Of a stretch of 64,000 nucleotides of DNA, positions 1-9,833 are shown in pieces. Made by a program: the position numbers and the translations under genes. Origin of the DNA: Sinomonas sp. P10A9 (lineage in GTDB: Bacteria; Actinomycetota; Actinomycetes; Actinomycetales; Micrococcaceae). The notes under the pieces were generated by a model. It was not told the DNA's origin. It searched no databases and saw only the letters and a program-made list of their open reading frames with translations. Within the stretch, counting starts at the first letter, position 1. Each line of letters opens with the position of its first letter. The DNA lies in NCBI RefSeq assembly GCF_041022165.1, contig NZ_CP163302.1, forward strand, positions 558,001 to 622,000, read 5' to 3'.

Positions 1-252
1 ATCCATCTGAGCGACATCCCGGCACTGAACTACCAGGAGCACCTGTTCGAGGAGCGGCAGCTGCGCAGCGTCACCGCCAACACGCGCTCCGACGGCGAGG
101 AGTTCTTCCGCCTGACCGCCGAGATCCCGATCCGCGCCACGACGGTGCCCTACGCGTTCGAGGACGCCGACCGGGCGCTCGCGGATCTCGCCGCGGACAG
201 GATCACCGGCGCGGCCGTCCTCGAGGTCACATCAGGAAGCGCCGCTGTGTAA
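1..252 (+). CDS. C-terminal part of a zinc-dependent alcohol dehydrogenase family protein (5' end outside window)
   Basis: The window opens inside an open frame that runs 83 codons to TAA at 250-252. The visible peptide contains [20 protein letters not shown] and ends [16 protein letters not shown]. This resembles the C-terminal end of medium-chain zinc alcohol dehydrogenases, where the last part of the Rossmann domain carries the L-x-S-V-T/A-N-T-R motif followed by 'edAn-AL-dL-a-g-r--GAaVl'. The zinc ligands and nucleotide-binding GxGxxG lie upstream and cannot be seen, so cofactor and substrate are unknown. Codon use matches the neighbours. Confidence 0.7.
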   Translation: MHLSDIPALNYQEHLFEERQLRSVTANTRSDGEEFFRLTAEIPIRATTVPYAFEDADRALADLAADRITGAAVLEVTSGSAAV

Positions 253-318
253 AGGCCGGCATACGCGCCGGCGCATCAGGGCGACATATCGTCTCCACGT
301 TGAGCGGCAGGCCCCCCA

Positions 319-657
319 TCAGCAGATGCCGGGCACTCCCCGAGCGGGTGCCCGGTATCCGCGCTGCTGCCAGGCGGGGACGTTCGCGGGTGCGCTGTAC
401 TGAACAGCGGACAGGGCAACGCCGTGGAAATCGGCGTTGGCGGCTGAGCTGGACGCGATGAGGGAGGTCCCGTCCACGACGGTGACAGGGCTCACCGTGC
501 CTTGCCCCGTGTCGGAGACGGCTGCGGCAGCTGACGAAGTTCCAAACAGGAGCACTCCGGCGACGGCGAAGACCGTGCGCGGGGCCCCTCGTGTCATTCT
601 GGTGGCGCCCCGGGGCTCTGCGGCATTCAGCAGAGGTGACGCATGCTGTGCAGACAT
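319..657 (-). CDS. small secreted protein of unknown function
   Basis: This is a 112-aa protein. The ATG at 657 is supported by a good ribosome site (GAAGGTGAG) 5 nt upstream on the minus strand. A shorter version starting at the internal Met (597) would also keep the signal peptide. Residues about 21-46 form a signal peptide: TRMTRGAPR, then a hydrophobic VFAVAGVLLF stretch, then SSAAAA. The mature part is short, polar and Ala/Val/Ser rich, without a recognised domain. It is divergent from the LuxR-type regulator at 800, with about 140 bp between the two starts, so the regulator may act on this gene; that is inference. I do not recognise the family. Confidence 0.6.
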   Translation of the reverse strand: MSAQHASPLLNAAEPRGATRMTRGAPRTVFAVAGVLLFGTSSAAAAVSDTGQGTVSPVTVVDGTSLIASSSAANADFHGVALSAVQYSAPANVPAWQQRGYRAPARGVPGIC

Positions 658-799
658 CGAAACTCACCTTCTGTGGTTGTGGTTGCCGAATCAGAATCGT
701 CCTTGGCGGAGGTCATGCACATCGGGCCAACACCCTGAGATGAGGACCCGCGCACCCTGAGATCTGCACTCCGCGACGCGAGAGTGGCACTCTTGATTC

Positions 800-3694
800 A
801 TGGCGGGAAGGAGGCTGGCGGGCGCCCCGGCGCTCGTCGGACGCACCGATGAACTGGCGGCTCTGGCCGAGGCCATCAACGCCGGCTGCTCGGGCCGGAC
901 GGGGACCGTCCTTGTCACCGGCGATGCAGGTATCGGCAAGACGGCCCTCGTGGCTGCGGCGTGCGATGCAGCCGATTCCCGCGCCCTGATCCTCCAGGGT
1001 GCTGCGCTGCCGATGGCAGCGGCCGAGGTACCCTACCTCGGCCTGCGTTCGGCCCTACGGCACGCGGGGGCAGACTTCGGGCCGGTGCCCTTGCTCGATG
1101 GCGTGTCGCGCTCAGATGTTCCGCGACTCATCGATGACTGGATATCCGAGATCAGCGAGCGTCAGCCCGTCGTCCTTGCGATCGATGACCTCCACTGGGC
1201 AGATCCGGGCACGCTTGATGTGCTCCTGTACCTCATGGGCGGACCTGACGAGCGTCGGCTGGCCGTTTTCGGAACCATCCGGATGCGTGAGCTCGAGGAG
1301 TCTCACCCGCTTAACCAGTGGCTCGCGGTCACCCGACGCCTTCCCAATGTGGCGACTGTACCCCTCGGTCCCCTCGATCGGCCCGAGACCGAGGCGCAGC
1401 TCGCGCACCTGCTGGACGGCCCGCCCATGCAGTCGCTCGTCACCGAGGTCTACGCGCGCTCGGCCGGCAACCCCTACTTCACGCGCCTCCTGACGGAGGG
1501 CCTGACAGCCGATGCCAAGCACCTCCCGGCGGGCTTTCCCGGAGACCTGCGCTCGGCGGTGCTCCGGTCATGGCGCGCGCTCCCGCCGAAGGGCCGGCTC
1601 CTGACCCAGATCATGGCGATTGGCGGGCGGAGTGTCGGTGCGGAGTTGCTACGGGCCGCCGCGGCACCCGCGATCGATCCACCTGCCGTTGCAGGGCTGC
1701 TCCATCTGGCAGCAGACGCTGGAATCCTCGAGTTGTCGGCTGACGGGATGTATTGGTTCCACCACCCGCTCATCGCCGAGTTGCTTGAGCAGGGGATGTC
1801 GGAGGATGAACGGCGCGGCTGGCACGCCGCCTTCTCCTCGGCTTATGAGCAGCAGGCCGCGCTGGTGATGGCTCCCGCCGGAGACCTCGCCCTGGCACTG
1901 GCCGACCATCACTACCACGCCGGTCACCGACCGGAGGCCTACCAGTGGGCGCTGAAGGCTGCGGATCCGGATGCGCCGTCGATCACGGCGGCCGAGAGGC
2001 TCCGGATGCTGCAGAGGGCTGTCGCCCTCCGCGACCGCCTGCCCGCCGCACTCGAGGACCGGCGGGATCTGTGGAACAGAGTCCGAGAGGCGGCGTACCT
2101 CGCCGGAGACTTCCCTGCTGAGCTCGAAGCCGTCGAGATGCTCCTCAGGGAGGTGGACGCCGCACGGGAACCCCTTGCCGCCGCGGAACTCACGATGCGG
2201 CAAGAGCAGGTCACCTGGTGGGTCGGCAGAGCGCACTTCTCCATCAACGGCTCCCTGAAGGCAGTCCGCCTCGCCGAGCAGTACCCGGACAGCTGGCAGT
2301 ACGCCCGCGCGGCGGCCGATCTCGCGCACGCGGCCAGCTGGGAGGGCAGCCCAGATGCGTCGTCGCTCGCCGAGGAGGCGTTGAGAGCGGCCCGCCGTTC
2401 TGGGGACCGCTGTGCCCTGTCCTTCGCGCTGTCGGCCGCTGCGGCGGCAGCACATATGGCGGGTCACCGCGACGATGCCGTCGGTTTCGCCGAGGTTTCG
2501 CTCACGGAAGCCCGAGAGGCCGGCGACTTTCTCGCCTTCTGGTCCGGGCTGGTGTGGCTCGCCAACGCGCGAGAGGTCACATACATCAGCCGGGGCCTAG
2601 GGGACATCCTGCGGTGGGGCCGGGAAGAGCTCGCCGAGCTCGACGCTCCGCATGCCTACGCATCGCGGATCGCTGCGGACGAGGCCGCGTGCTACCTCGC
2701 CGTGGGGGACTGGCGCAAGGCCTCGGAAGCACTCCGGACGGTGGCCAGCCTCGACCCGGGTCCTATGGGCGAGGCCACCGGCCTCGTGCAGCGCGCGCGC
2801 CTCGCCGCTCTTCAGGGCAGGACTGAAGACGCACTCGCACTCGTGCGCAACTATGAGGTCCTCGTCCCGGGCCACGCAGAGTACGCGGGCCATCCCTTCG
2901 CCGCGGTGAGCGCGGAGGTCTATGCCGCAGCGGGCCGCCCGAAGGACTCTTACGCCACAGCGATGACGGCGGCCACGAAGGACGGAGCAATCCCCATGGG
3001 GCGCGAGTGGCTCGTCCCCCTCGCCGCCCGCGCGCTCGCGGACTGGGTTCAGGAGGCGAAGGACCGTGGGAGGAGAACCGAGGATCTTCTGCGCGAGGTG
3101 GATCGACTGCAGCACCGCTTCCCGCAGGTCCTCCACGATCCGGGCTTCATCACCGCGCATTTCCGAACCGTCATCGACGCCTTCGAGTGTTGGTATGCCG
3201 CCGAGCTGGGCCGGGCTCGATCCGAGCACGACAACGGCGCCCAGTGGGCTCACACAGCCGATGCCTGCGCACGCGCGTCGCTGCTCTGGGAGGAGGCCTA
3301 CGCCTGCCAGCGGGGAGCAGAGTCCTTCCTCCTCTACGGTCGCGGCGGCACGGCGCGCGGCGCCCAGCTGCTCCGCCGCGGACTGGCCCTCGCGCGGGAC
3401 CTTCAGGCGCGGCCGGTCTGCAACGCGCTCGAGATACTCGCGGTGCACGCGCACATCCCGATCCAATCAGTTGCCCACGACGACTCTGGAACGCCGCGTC
3501 TGGCAGGACTCACCGCGCGGGAGCGCACCATCCTCGAGCTCGTGGTGGCTGGCAGGACCTACGGGGAAATCGCACGCGAGCTAGTGATCAGTGAGAAGAC
3601 TGTCAGTACCCACATCTCGCACCTCCTGCGAAAGACGGGTGCCGCAAACCGCGTCGATCTGGCCAGACTGGCCGCCCGCAGGGTGGGGAACTGA
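800..3694 (+). CDS. LAL-type LuxR family transcriptional regulator with N-terminal AAA ATPase
   Basis: This 964-aa protein has the layout of the large ATP-binding LuxR (MalT-like) regulators. Near residue 14 is the family start VGRTDEL, followed by a Walker A GDAGIGKT (41-48) and a Walker B VVLAIDD (124-130) followed by LHWAD. The middle 600 residues are Ala-rich helical repeats of TPR type. The last 65 residues hold a GerE helix-turn-helix with LTARERTILELV, then YGEIARELVISEKTVSTHIS, the DNA-recognition part. Such proteins are inducer-responsive activators that oligomerise with ATP. No ligand can be read from sequence. Ribosome binding before 800 is weak. The gene ends 10 bp before the convergent P-type ATPase gene. 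Confidence 0.9.
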   Translation: MAGRRLAGAPALVGRTDELAALAEAINAGCSGRTGTVLVTGDAGIGKTALVAAACDAADSRALILQGAALPMAAAEVPYLGLRSALRHAGADFGPVPLLDGVSRSDVPRLIDDWISEISERQPVVLAIDDLHWADPGTLDVLLYLMGGPDERRLAVFGTIRMRELEESHPLNQWLAVTRRLPNVATVPLGPLDRPETEAQLAHLLDGPPMQSLVTEVYARSAGNPYFTRLLTEGLTADAKHLPAGFPGDLRSAVLRSWRALPPKGRLLTQIMAIGGRSVGAELLRAAAAPAIDPPAVAGLLHLAADAGILELSADGMYWFHHPLIAELLEQGMSEDERRGWHAAFSSAYEQQAALVMAPAGDLALALADHHYHAGHRPEAYQWALKAADPDAPSITAAERLRMLQRAVALRDRLPAALEDRRDLWNRVREAAYLAGDFPAELEAVEMLLREVDAAREPLAAAELTMRQEQVTWWVGRAHFSINGSLKAVRLAEQYPDSWQYARAAADLAHAASWEGSPDASSLAEEALRAARRSGDRCALSFALSAAAAAAHMAGHRDDAVGFAEVSLTEAREAGDFLAFWSGLVWLANAREVTYISRGLGDILRWGREELAELDAPHAYASRIAADEAACYLAVGDWRKASEALRTVASLDPGPMGEATGLVQRARLAALQGRTEDALALVRNYEVLVPGHAEYAGHPFAAVSAEVYAAAGRPKDSYATAMTAATKDGAIPMGREWLVPLAARALADWVQEAKDRGRRTEDLLREVDRLQHRFPQVLHDPGFITAHFRTVIDAFECWYAAELGRARSEHDNGAQWAHTADACARASLLWEEAYACQRGAESFLLYGRGGTARGAQLLRRGLALARDLQARPVCNALEILAVHAHIPIQSVAHDDSGTPRLAGLTARERTILELVVAGRTYGEIARELVISEKTVSTHISHLLRKTGAANRVDLARLAARRVGN

Positions 3695-3704
3695 GGGGCG
3701 GGGC

Positions 3705-6224
3705 TCACCTGAGGCGGCGCCTCAGCACCTGGTGCGCGGTCTCGATGAGCACGCACGCCCCAGCGGCGAAGGCGAGCGCTGCGACCGTGAGCGCCGGCGC
3801 TGGCGCCGTGAGCTGGTGGTATGCAAGCGAGACAGGGACGAGCAGCACCGCGGCCATCCCCGCGTACATCGAGCCGACGAGGAGCACGCGCCACCGCGTG
3901 AGCGGGCGCGCCGCGATAGCGAGGACCCATAGTCCCGAGGCCGTGAGCGTGAGGAACGCCGCAGCTTCGATCTGTTCCTGCGACGCGTCCGTGCCCCAGC
4001 GCCCGTAGGCGTACACGCCGAGGATCGCCGCGGCCATCGCCAACCCCGACGGCAGCGCCGTGAGCACGGCCCGGCGCAGGAACCCCGGCACGTAGCGCCG
4101 CGTATTGGGCACGAGCGCGAGGACGGCAGCAGGGAAGCCGATCATGAGGAAATCGGCGGTCGAGAGCTGCCGAGGAAGGAACGGGAACGCCCACGTCATG
4201 GCCCCGAATCCGACGCCGAGGAGGAACGCGTAGATCGTCTTGGTCAGGAACAGCTGCGAGACCCGCTCGATGTTCGCGATGACCCGGCGTCCCTCCGCGA
4301 CCACGGCGGGCAGTCTGGAGAAGCGACCGTCGACGAGCACGAGCCGCGCGACGGCCTTCGTGGCGGGCGCGGCATTGCCCATGGCGATCCCGAGGTCGGC
4401 GGCCTTGAGGGCCAGGGCGTCGTTGACCCCGTCGCCGGTCATCGCCACGACGTGTCCGCGTGACTGGAGTGCCTCGACCATCGCCTTCTTCTGCTGCGGC
4501 CCGACCCGCCCGAACACGCTGTGGCGCTCGACGGCGGCGGCCAGCTCCGTGGGATCCTCCGGGAGCGTCCTCGCGTCCACGGGCTCGGCGCTGTCCCCTC
4601 CGGCACCCATTCCCGCGGCGCGGGCAGCCGACGCGACGGTCCGCGGGCTGTCGCCGGAGAGGACCTTGAGAGCCACACCCTGCTCGCGGAAGTAGGCGAG
4701 CGTCGCGGCCGCGTCGGGCCGCAGCCGCTCGCGGAAGGTGAGGACGACGGCGGGCCGCACCTCGGCGGCCAGCTCGCCGTCGCGGGGGAGCCACCCGGCC
4801 CGACACAGCACGATCGCGCGGAGCCCGCTGTCGGACGCTTCCGCGCAGAGCTTGCGGGCCTGCGTCCGGAGCTGGTCCGAGGGAGCACTGGTCCTGGGCG
4901 CGTCGCCGAGGAGGGCCTCCGGGGCACCGAGCAGCCACGCGCCGTCGGCCGTCCCACCTTCGAAGGCGACCGCGCTCCACCGGCGGCCCGAGGAGAACGC
5001 GACCGTCCCGCTCGGCTCGCGGTCCGGGCGCTCGGTGAACGCCTCGGCGAGGGCCGCCGCAGTGGGGTTCGCCTCCTCGTCCGTGCCGATCCAGGCAAGC
5101 ACCCGCTCCCAGCCCGCAACCGCCAGGGCATCCTCGGCATTCGCGGCGAGCGGGACGGCGGATTCGAAATGGATCCCGCCCTCGGTGAGCGTTCCCGTCT
5201 TGTCGAAGCACACGACATCCACGCGGGCCAGCACCTCCACGGCCGCGAGCTCCTCGATGAGGACCTCGCCCTTCGCCAGCCGGACGGTCGCGACGGCGAA
5301 CGAGACGGTCGTCAGGAGGGCCAGTCCCTGGGGGATCATGATGGTCACCGACGCGATCGCGGCCACGACCGCGTCTCGCCAGGCCCCTGACGCGAGGGCC
5401 GCGGACCAGCCGCCCGCGGCCTGCATCTGGCCGTTGAGCACGATCGCGATCATCGGCCCGAGGGCAATGGTGATCCAGCGGACCACCCGGTTCAGGGCCG
5501 CACGGAGCTCCGACGAGACCGGAGTGAACCGCTTCGCCTGGGCCGTGAGCCGGGCGGCGTGGGAGCCATTGCCGAGGGCCGTGGCGCGGAAGCTGCCGCT
5601 GCCCGAGACCACGGAGGATCCGGAGAGGACGGTCTCGCCCGGCTGCTTCGGAACCGGCTCCGACTCGCCCGTGAGCAGGGACTCGTCCACGTCGAGGTCA
5701 TCGGCGCGCAGCACTGTCCCGTCCACCGGAACCTGGTCGCCGCGGCGCACGAGCACGACGTCGTCCATGACCACCTCGTGCGGGGGCACCTCGACCGCCG
5801 CGCCCGAGCGCACCACCCGCACGGGGTCCCTCTTGAGCACCGCGAGCCTGTCGAGCCTGCGCTTGGACTGGAGCTCCTGGGCGAAGCCGAGCACGGTGTT
5901 CCCGATCGCCGCGGCGAGGAACATGAGATCCAGCCAGCGCCCGAGGAGCACGAGCGTGAGCCCGGAGAGGCCGAGGATCAGGTTGAAGATCGTGAACAGG
6001 TGGGTCGTGGCGATCTGCCACACGGTCCGCGACGTGCGCTGTTCCTGAGTATTGACGAGGCCGGCGGCCCTGCGGACCTCTACCGCTGCGTCATCGAGGC
6101 CGCCAGACTCTGGAGCGCTGCGCGACGGCGGACCGCCGGTTCCCGCGCCCCATGACCCGCCGGCCGACGGCGGCCCCGACCCGGTCGCCGCGCTAGCGCG
6201 CAGCTGATCCTCGGTCGGGGCCAT
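3705..6224 (-). CDS. cation-transporting P-type ATPase, CtpE-like
   Basis: This 839-aa membrane ATPase has all the P-type signatures. TGES of the actuator domain lies at 185-188, the membrane motif MIPQGLAL at 296-303, the phosphorylated aspartate in DKTGTLTE at 341-348 and the hinge GDGVND at 597-602. Hydrophobic hairpins at about 75-115, 250-310 and several segments after 640 fit 8-10 membrane helices. There is no heavy-metal-binding domain or CPC motif, so it is not a P1B pump. The overall sequence resembles mycobacterial CtpE, for which calcium uptake has been reported; the ion here is inferred. The N-terminal 55 residues are disordered Gly/Ser/Pro and the exact start is uncertain. Codons 3-6 from the stop carry a 7-bp hairpin (3709-3725). 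Confidence 0.88.
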   Translation of the reverse strand: MAPTEDQLRASAATGSGPPSAGGSWGAGTGGPPSRSAPESGGLDDAAVEVRRAAGLVNTQEQRTSRTVWQIATTHLFTIFNLILGLSGLTLVLLGRWLDLMFLAAAIGNTVLGFAQELQSKRRLDRLAVLKRDPVRVVRSGAAVEVPPHEVVMDDVVLVRRGDQVPVDGTVLRADDLDVDESLLTGESEPVPKQPGETVLSGSSVVSGSGSFRATALGNGSHAARLTAQAKRFTPVSSELRAALNRVVRWITIALGPMIAIVLNGQMQAAGGWSAALASGAWRDAVVAAIASVTIMIPQGLALLTTVSFAVATVRLAKGEVLIEELAAVEVLARVDVVCFDKTGTLTEGGIHFESAVPLAANAEDALAVAGWERVLAWIGTDEEANPTAAALAEAFTERPDREPSGTVAFSSGRRWSAVAFEGGTADGAWLLGAPEALLGDAPRTSAPSDQLRTQARKLCAEASDSGLRAIVLCRAGWLPRDGELAAEVRPAVVLTFRERLRPDAAATLAYFREQGVALKVLSGDSPRTVASAARAAGMGAGGDSAEPVDARTLPEDPTELAAAVERHSVFGRVGPQQKKAMVEALQSRGHVVAMTGDGVNDALALKAADLGIAMGNAAPATKAVARLVLVDGRFSRLPAVVAEGRRVIANIERVSQLFLTKTIYAFLLGVGFGAMTWAFPFLPRQLSTADFLMIGFPAAVLALVPNTRRYVPGFLRRAVLTALPSGLAMAAAILGVYAYGRWGTDASQEQIEAAAFLTLTASGLWVLAIAARPLTRWRVLLVGSMYAGMAAVLLVPVSLAYHQLTAPAPALTVAALAFAAGACVLIETAHQVLRRRLR

Positions 6225-6260
6225 CGTCGTTGCCTTGTCCGTTGCCTCGTCGGCCCGGGC

Positions 6261-8609
6261 TCAGCCGAAGTACTTCGGCAGCGTTCCCTCGTGGGCCTCG
6301 CGCAGATCGTTGATGGGAAGCTCGAACAGCCCCTGCACCTCGAGGCTCGTCGCGAGGACATCGACCACTCCGAGGCGCACCACGGGGTAGTTCCGTGCGG
6401 TGGCCATGTCGTTGAAGCGGACCTCCTCGGAGCGCGGGACGGCCACGACGGCGCGGCCCTGCGACTCGGAGAAGAGCGCCGTGAACGCGTCCACGCCGTC
6501 CCGCTCGCACAGGTCGTCCAGCGCCACCCGCGCGCCCACGCCGAAGCGCAGCACCATCTCGGACAGGGCCGCGGCGAGGCCGCCCTCCGAGAGGTCGTGC
6601 GCGGCGTCGATCATGCCGTCGCGCGAGGAGTTGATGAGGATCGCGCCGAGCGTCTTCTCCACCTCGAGGTCGAGCTTCGGCGGGAGGCCGCCCAGCTGGC
6701 CGCGCAGGTTCGCGAACTCGGAGCCGTCCAGCTCGTCGCGGGTCACTCCGAGCAGGTAGATCGCCTGCCCGTCCGCGTTCCTCTGCCAGCCCGACGGCGT
6801 GCGGCGAGCCACGTCGTCGAACTTGCCGAGGACACCGACCACCGGGGTGGGGTGGATCGGCGTCGAGCCCGTCTGGTTGTACAGCGAGACGTTGCCGCCG
6901 GTGACCGGGACGCCGAGCACCTGGCATGCGTCCGCAAGGCCGCGCACGGCCTCGGCGAACTGCCACATGACCTCGGGGTCCTCGGGGGAGCCGAAGTTGA
7001 GGCAGTCGGTGACGGCCATCGGCACGGCGCCGGAGGTGGCGACGTTGCGGTAGGACTCGGCAAGGGCGAGCTGGGCGCCCGTGTACGGATCGAGGTAGGC
7101 GTAGCGGCCGTTCGCATCCGTCGAGATGGCGATCCCGAGGCCGGTCTCCTCGTCGACGCGGACCACGCCGGCGTCGTCGGGGGTCGCGAGGGCCGTGTTC
7201 CCGCCCACGTAGCGGTCGTATTGGTTGGTGACCCACGACTTGTCGCACATGTTGGGGCTCGCCATGAGCTCCAGGACTGCGGCCTTGAGGGCCTCACCCG
7301 TCGAGGGGAGGTCCTTGCCGGCCTCCGAAGCGCGGAAGGTGTCCGCCTGGATGCCGTCGAGCCACTCGGGGCGGTTGAACGGGCGATGGTAGACCGGGCC
7401 TTCATGGGCCACCGTCCGCGGGTCGACGTCGACGATGGTCTCGCCGTCCCACGTAATGACGAGGCGCCCGTCCTCGGTGACCTCGCCGAGCCACGAGTAC
7501 TCGACGGCCCACTTGTCCATGACCTTCTCGAACGCCTCGACGTTCTCCGGGGTCACGACCGCCATCATGCGCTCCTGCGACTCGGACATGAGGATCTCAC
7601 CCGGGGTCAGGGTGGGGTCGCGGAGCAGCACGTTCGTGAGCTCGACCCGCATGCCGCCGTCGCCGTTGCTCGCGAGCTCGCTCGTGGCGCACGAGATGCC
7701 GGCCGCCCCGAGGTCCTGGATGCCCTCGACGAGCGAGTGCTTGAACAGCTCGAGGCAGCACTCGATGAGCACCTTCTCGGCGAACGGGTCTCCGACCTGG
7801 ACAGCGGGGCGCTTGCTCGGCTTGCTGTCGTCGAAGGACTCGGACGCGAGGACGGACGCGCCGCCGATCCCGTCGCCGCCCGTGCGGGCCCCGAACAGGA
7901 CGACCTTGTTGCCCTCGCCGGAGGCGTTGGCGAGGCGGAGGTCCTCGTGGCGCAGCACGCCGACGGCGAGGGCGTTCACGAGGGGGTTGGCCTGGTAGAC
8001 CGAGTCGAAGACCACTTCACCGCCGATGTTCGGCAGGCCGAGGGAGTTGCCATAGCTCCCGATACCCGAGACGATGCCGTGCACGAGGCGCGGGGTGTCG
8101 GGGTGGTCGATCGCGCCGAAGCGCAGCGGGTCCATGACTGCCACGGGGCGCGCGCCCATCGAGATGATGTCGCGCACGATCCCGCCGATGCCCGTCGCCG
8201 CACCCTGATGCGGCTCCACGAAGGAGGGGTGGTTGTGCGACTCGACCTTGAAGGTCACGGCCCAGCCATCGCCCAGATTGGTGACGCCGGCGTTCTCGCC
8301 GATGCCCACCATCATGTCCTTCTTCATCTCGTCGGTGAGCTTCTCGCCGAACTGGCGCAGGTGCACCTTGGAGGACTTGTAGGAGCAGTGCTCGCTCCAC
8401 ATGACCGAGTACATCGCGAGCTCGGCCGCGGTGGGGCGGCGGCCCAGGAGCTTGACGACCTCGTTGAATTCGTTCTCCTTGAGGCCGAGCTCGGCCCAGG
8501 GGAGATCGGTCTCGGGGGTTGCGGCCGCGTGCTCGACCGTGTCGATGTTGAACTTGCGGGATGCCGCTGCGTCGGTTGCCACGGTATTGGTCTCGTTCCC
8601 TGCGCTCAC
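6261..8609 (-). CDS. purL: phosphoribosylformylglycinamidine synthase subunit PurL
   Basis: This 782-aa protein is the ATP-dependent catalytic subunit of FGAM synthase, step 4 of purine synthesis, which uses ammonia delivered by PurQ. It matches the small (B. subtilis-type) PurL in length and motifs. These include the AIR-synthase-like N-terminal block [27 protein letters not shown], a GGIVRDI loop and the second half-repeat [14 protein letters not shown]. The start ATG overlaps the purQ stop as ATGA, so translation is coupled. It is the last gene of the purS-purQ-purL operon. An Ala-rich 25-residue N-terminal extension precedes the conserved core. Confidence 0.97.
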   Translation of the reverse strand: MSAGNETNTVATDAAASRKFNIDTVEHAAATPETDLPWAELGLKENEFNEVVKLLGRRPTAAELAMYSVMWSEHCSYKSSKVHLRQFGEKLTDEMKKDMMVGIGENAGVTNLGDGWAVTFKVESHNHPSFVEPHQGAATGIGGIVRDIISMGARPVAVMDPLRFGAIDHPDTPRLVHGIVSGIGSYGNSLGLPNIGGEVVFDSVYQANPLVNALAVGVLRHEDLRLANASGEGNKVVLFGARTGGDGIGGASVLASESFDDSKPSKRPAVQVGDPFAEKVLIECCLELFKHSLVEGIQDLGAAGISCATSELASNGDGGMRVELTNVLLRDPTLTPGEILMSESQERMMAVVTPENVEAFEKVMDKWAVEYSWLGEVTEDGRLVITWDGETIVDVDPRTVAHEGPVYHRPFNRPEWLDGIQADTFRASEAGKDLPSTGEALKAAVLELMASPNMCDKSWVTNQYDRYVGGNTALATPDDAGVVRVDEETGLGIAISTDANGRYAYLDPYTGAQLALAESYRNVATSGAVPMAVTDCLNFGSPEDPEVMWQFAEAVRGLADACQVLGVPVTGGNVSLYNQTGSTPIHPTPVVGVLGKFDDVARRTPSGWQRNADGQAIYLLGVTRDELDGSEFANLRGQLGGLPPKLDLEVEKTLGAILINSSRDGMIDAAHDLSEGGLAAALSEMVLRFGVGARVALDDLCERDGVDAFTALFSESQGRAVVAVPRSEEVRFNDMATARNYPVVRLGVVDVLATSLEVQGLFELPINDLREAHEGTLPKYFG

Positions 8610-9391
8610 TTGGTACCTCCAGCAACCAGCGTGGTCAGGACGGACGTGAAGAATCCGAGCCCGTCGGTCGAATAGTCGGAGGAATCTGGGTCCAGCGGAC
8701 CGAAGCCGGGCTCGACGGCGTGCTCGGGGTGCGGCATGAGGCCGACGACGTTGCCTGCGGCGTTCGTGATGCCCGCGATGTTACGGCGCGACCCATTTGG
8801 GTTCCAGCCCACGTAGCGGAACACCACGCGGCCCTCGCCCTCGAGCTCGTCGAGGGTCTTCTTGTCCGCGACGTACTGCCCGTCCTGATTCTTCAGGACG
8901 ATCGTGATCTCCTGGCCGACCTCGTACTCGCTGGTCCACGCCGTCGCGTTGTTCTCGACGCGCAGGGTCTGGTCGCGGCAGATGAACTTGAGGTGGTCGT
9001 TCTTGATCATCGAGCCGGGGAGCAGGTGTGACTCGGTGAGGATCTGGAAGCCATTGCAGATGCCCAGCACGGGAAGCTTCGCGTCCGAGTTCGCTGCATC
9101 GACGATTTTGCCCATGAGCGGGGCGAACCGCGCGATCGCGCCCGCGCGCAGGTAGTCGCCGTAGGAGAACCCGCCCGGGAGCACGACGGCGTCGACATCG
9201 CCCAAGCTCGTGTCCGCGTGCCACAGGCGCACGGCGGTGGCGCCCGCGAGGCGGACCGCGCGAGCGGCATCGCGGTCGTCGAGGGTGCCGGGGAACGTCA
9301 CGACGCCAATCCGGGCACCGGAAAGAGCAGCGCCGGAGAGCGGCGCGGACTCCCGGGCGCTCAGGTCTGCGATGAGGGGGACCTCGCTCAT
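8606..9391 (-). CDS. purQ: phosphoribosylformylglycinamidine synthase glutaminase subunit PurQ
   Basis: This 261-aa class I glutamine amidotransferase supplies NH3 to PurL. The nucleophile is Cys112 in GICNGFQ and the C-terminal catalytic His/Glu are in MPHPEHAVE. The conserved start of the domain, [21 protein letters not shown], begins near residue 26, so the protein has a 25-residue extension, as several actinobacterial PurQ do. Its start lies 1 nt from the purS stop and its stop overlaps purL, giving a tightly coupled three-gene unit that forms one FGAR amidotransferase complex. Confidence 0.97.
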   Translation of the reverse strand: MSEVPLIADLSARESAPLSGAALSGARIGVVTFPGTLDDRDAARAVRLAGATAVRLWHADTSLGDVDAVVLPGGFSYGDYLRAGAIARFAPLMGKIVDAANSDAKLPVLGICNGFQILTESHLLPGSMIKNDHLKFICRDQTLRVENNATAWTSEYEVGQEITIVLKNQDGQYVADKKTLDELEGEGRVVFRYVGWNPNGSRRNIAGITNAAGNVVGLMPHPEHAVEPGFGPLDPDSSDYSTDGLGFFTSVLTTLVAGGTK

Positions 9392-9392
9392 G

Positions 9393-9671
9393 TCAGTTGG
9401 CCTCGACGGTCTCGGTCGATTCGTCCGCGAGGACCTCGACGTTCACGACGTCCTCGATGACAGGGTTCGAGAGCATCGTCGCGGCGGCGGTGCGGGCCTG
9501 CTCGAGGACGTCGTCCGTGACGGGACCGTCCACGGTGAGCTCGAAGCGCTTTCCCTGGCGCACGCCGCTGAACGCGGTGAAGCCCAGGCGCGGCAGGGCG
9601 CCGACGATCGCCTTCCCCTGCGGGTCGAGAATCTCGGGCTTGGGCATGACGTCGACAACGATCCGCGGCAT
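9393..9671 (-). CDS. purS: phosphoribosylformylglycinamidine synthase subunit PurS
   Basis: This 92-aa bridging subunit joins PurQ and Pur[21 protein letters not shown] and the following [16 protein letters not shown] are family hallmarks. The open frame continues upstream, but the ATG at 9671 is preceded by AGGAG at suitable spacing and fits the usual PurS length of 80-90 residues, so I chose it. Residues 80-92 are a short acidic tail. It is the first gene of the operon; the promoter must lie in the region shared with the divergent sialidase gene. Confidence 0.95.
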   Translation of the reverse strand: MPRIVVDVMPKPEILDPQGKAIVGALPRLGFTAFSGVRQGKRFELTVDGPVTDDVLEQARTAAATMLSNPVIEDVVNVEVLADESTETVEAN

Positions 9672-9692
9672 CGAAAGAGGCTCCTGTGCATA

Positions 9693-9708
9693 GGGGGGAT
9701 TGCCCCCC
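9693..9708 (-). promoter_or_regulatory. G6/C6 hairpin in the purS leader
   Basis: Six G (9693-9698), ATTG, then six C (9703-9708) form a compact stem-loop 22 nt upstream of the purS start. On the purS transcript it would sit just before the ribosome site. I see no purine riboswitch. It could damp translation or be neutral. Confidence 0.3.
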
Positions 9709-9833
9709 GATTCTACGCCAGCGCCCTTCATTGGCCGGAACCGACTCAGGTCACACAGCAGCCAAGGGTCGACAGTGACACCGGTCATAGATAGGTTGTC
9801 GGATGTCCCATATCACGAAATTGAAAGGGAATC

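Noticed and set aside
3709..3725. CTGAGGC/GCCTCAG hairpin as terminator between the LuxR and ATPase genes
   Set aside because: It lies inside the last codons of the ATPase gene and is only 7 bp, so it may be a coding coincidence.
3559..5211. A 550-codon minus-strand frame overlapping the P-type ATPase in another frame
   Set aside because: It is Arg/Gly/Pro-rich noise. The ATPase frame carries every family motif.
6291..8675. A 794-codon open frame on the plus strand opposite purL
   Set aside because: It is the antisense shadow of a GC-rich gene. Its translation is Val/Asp/Arg/His-rich without any domain, whereas the minus strand gives a complete PurL.
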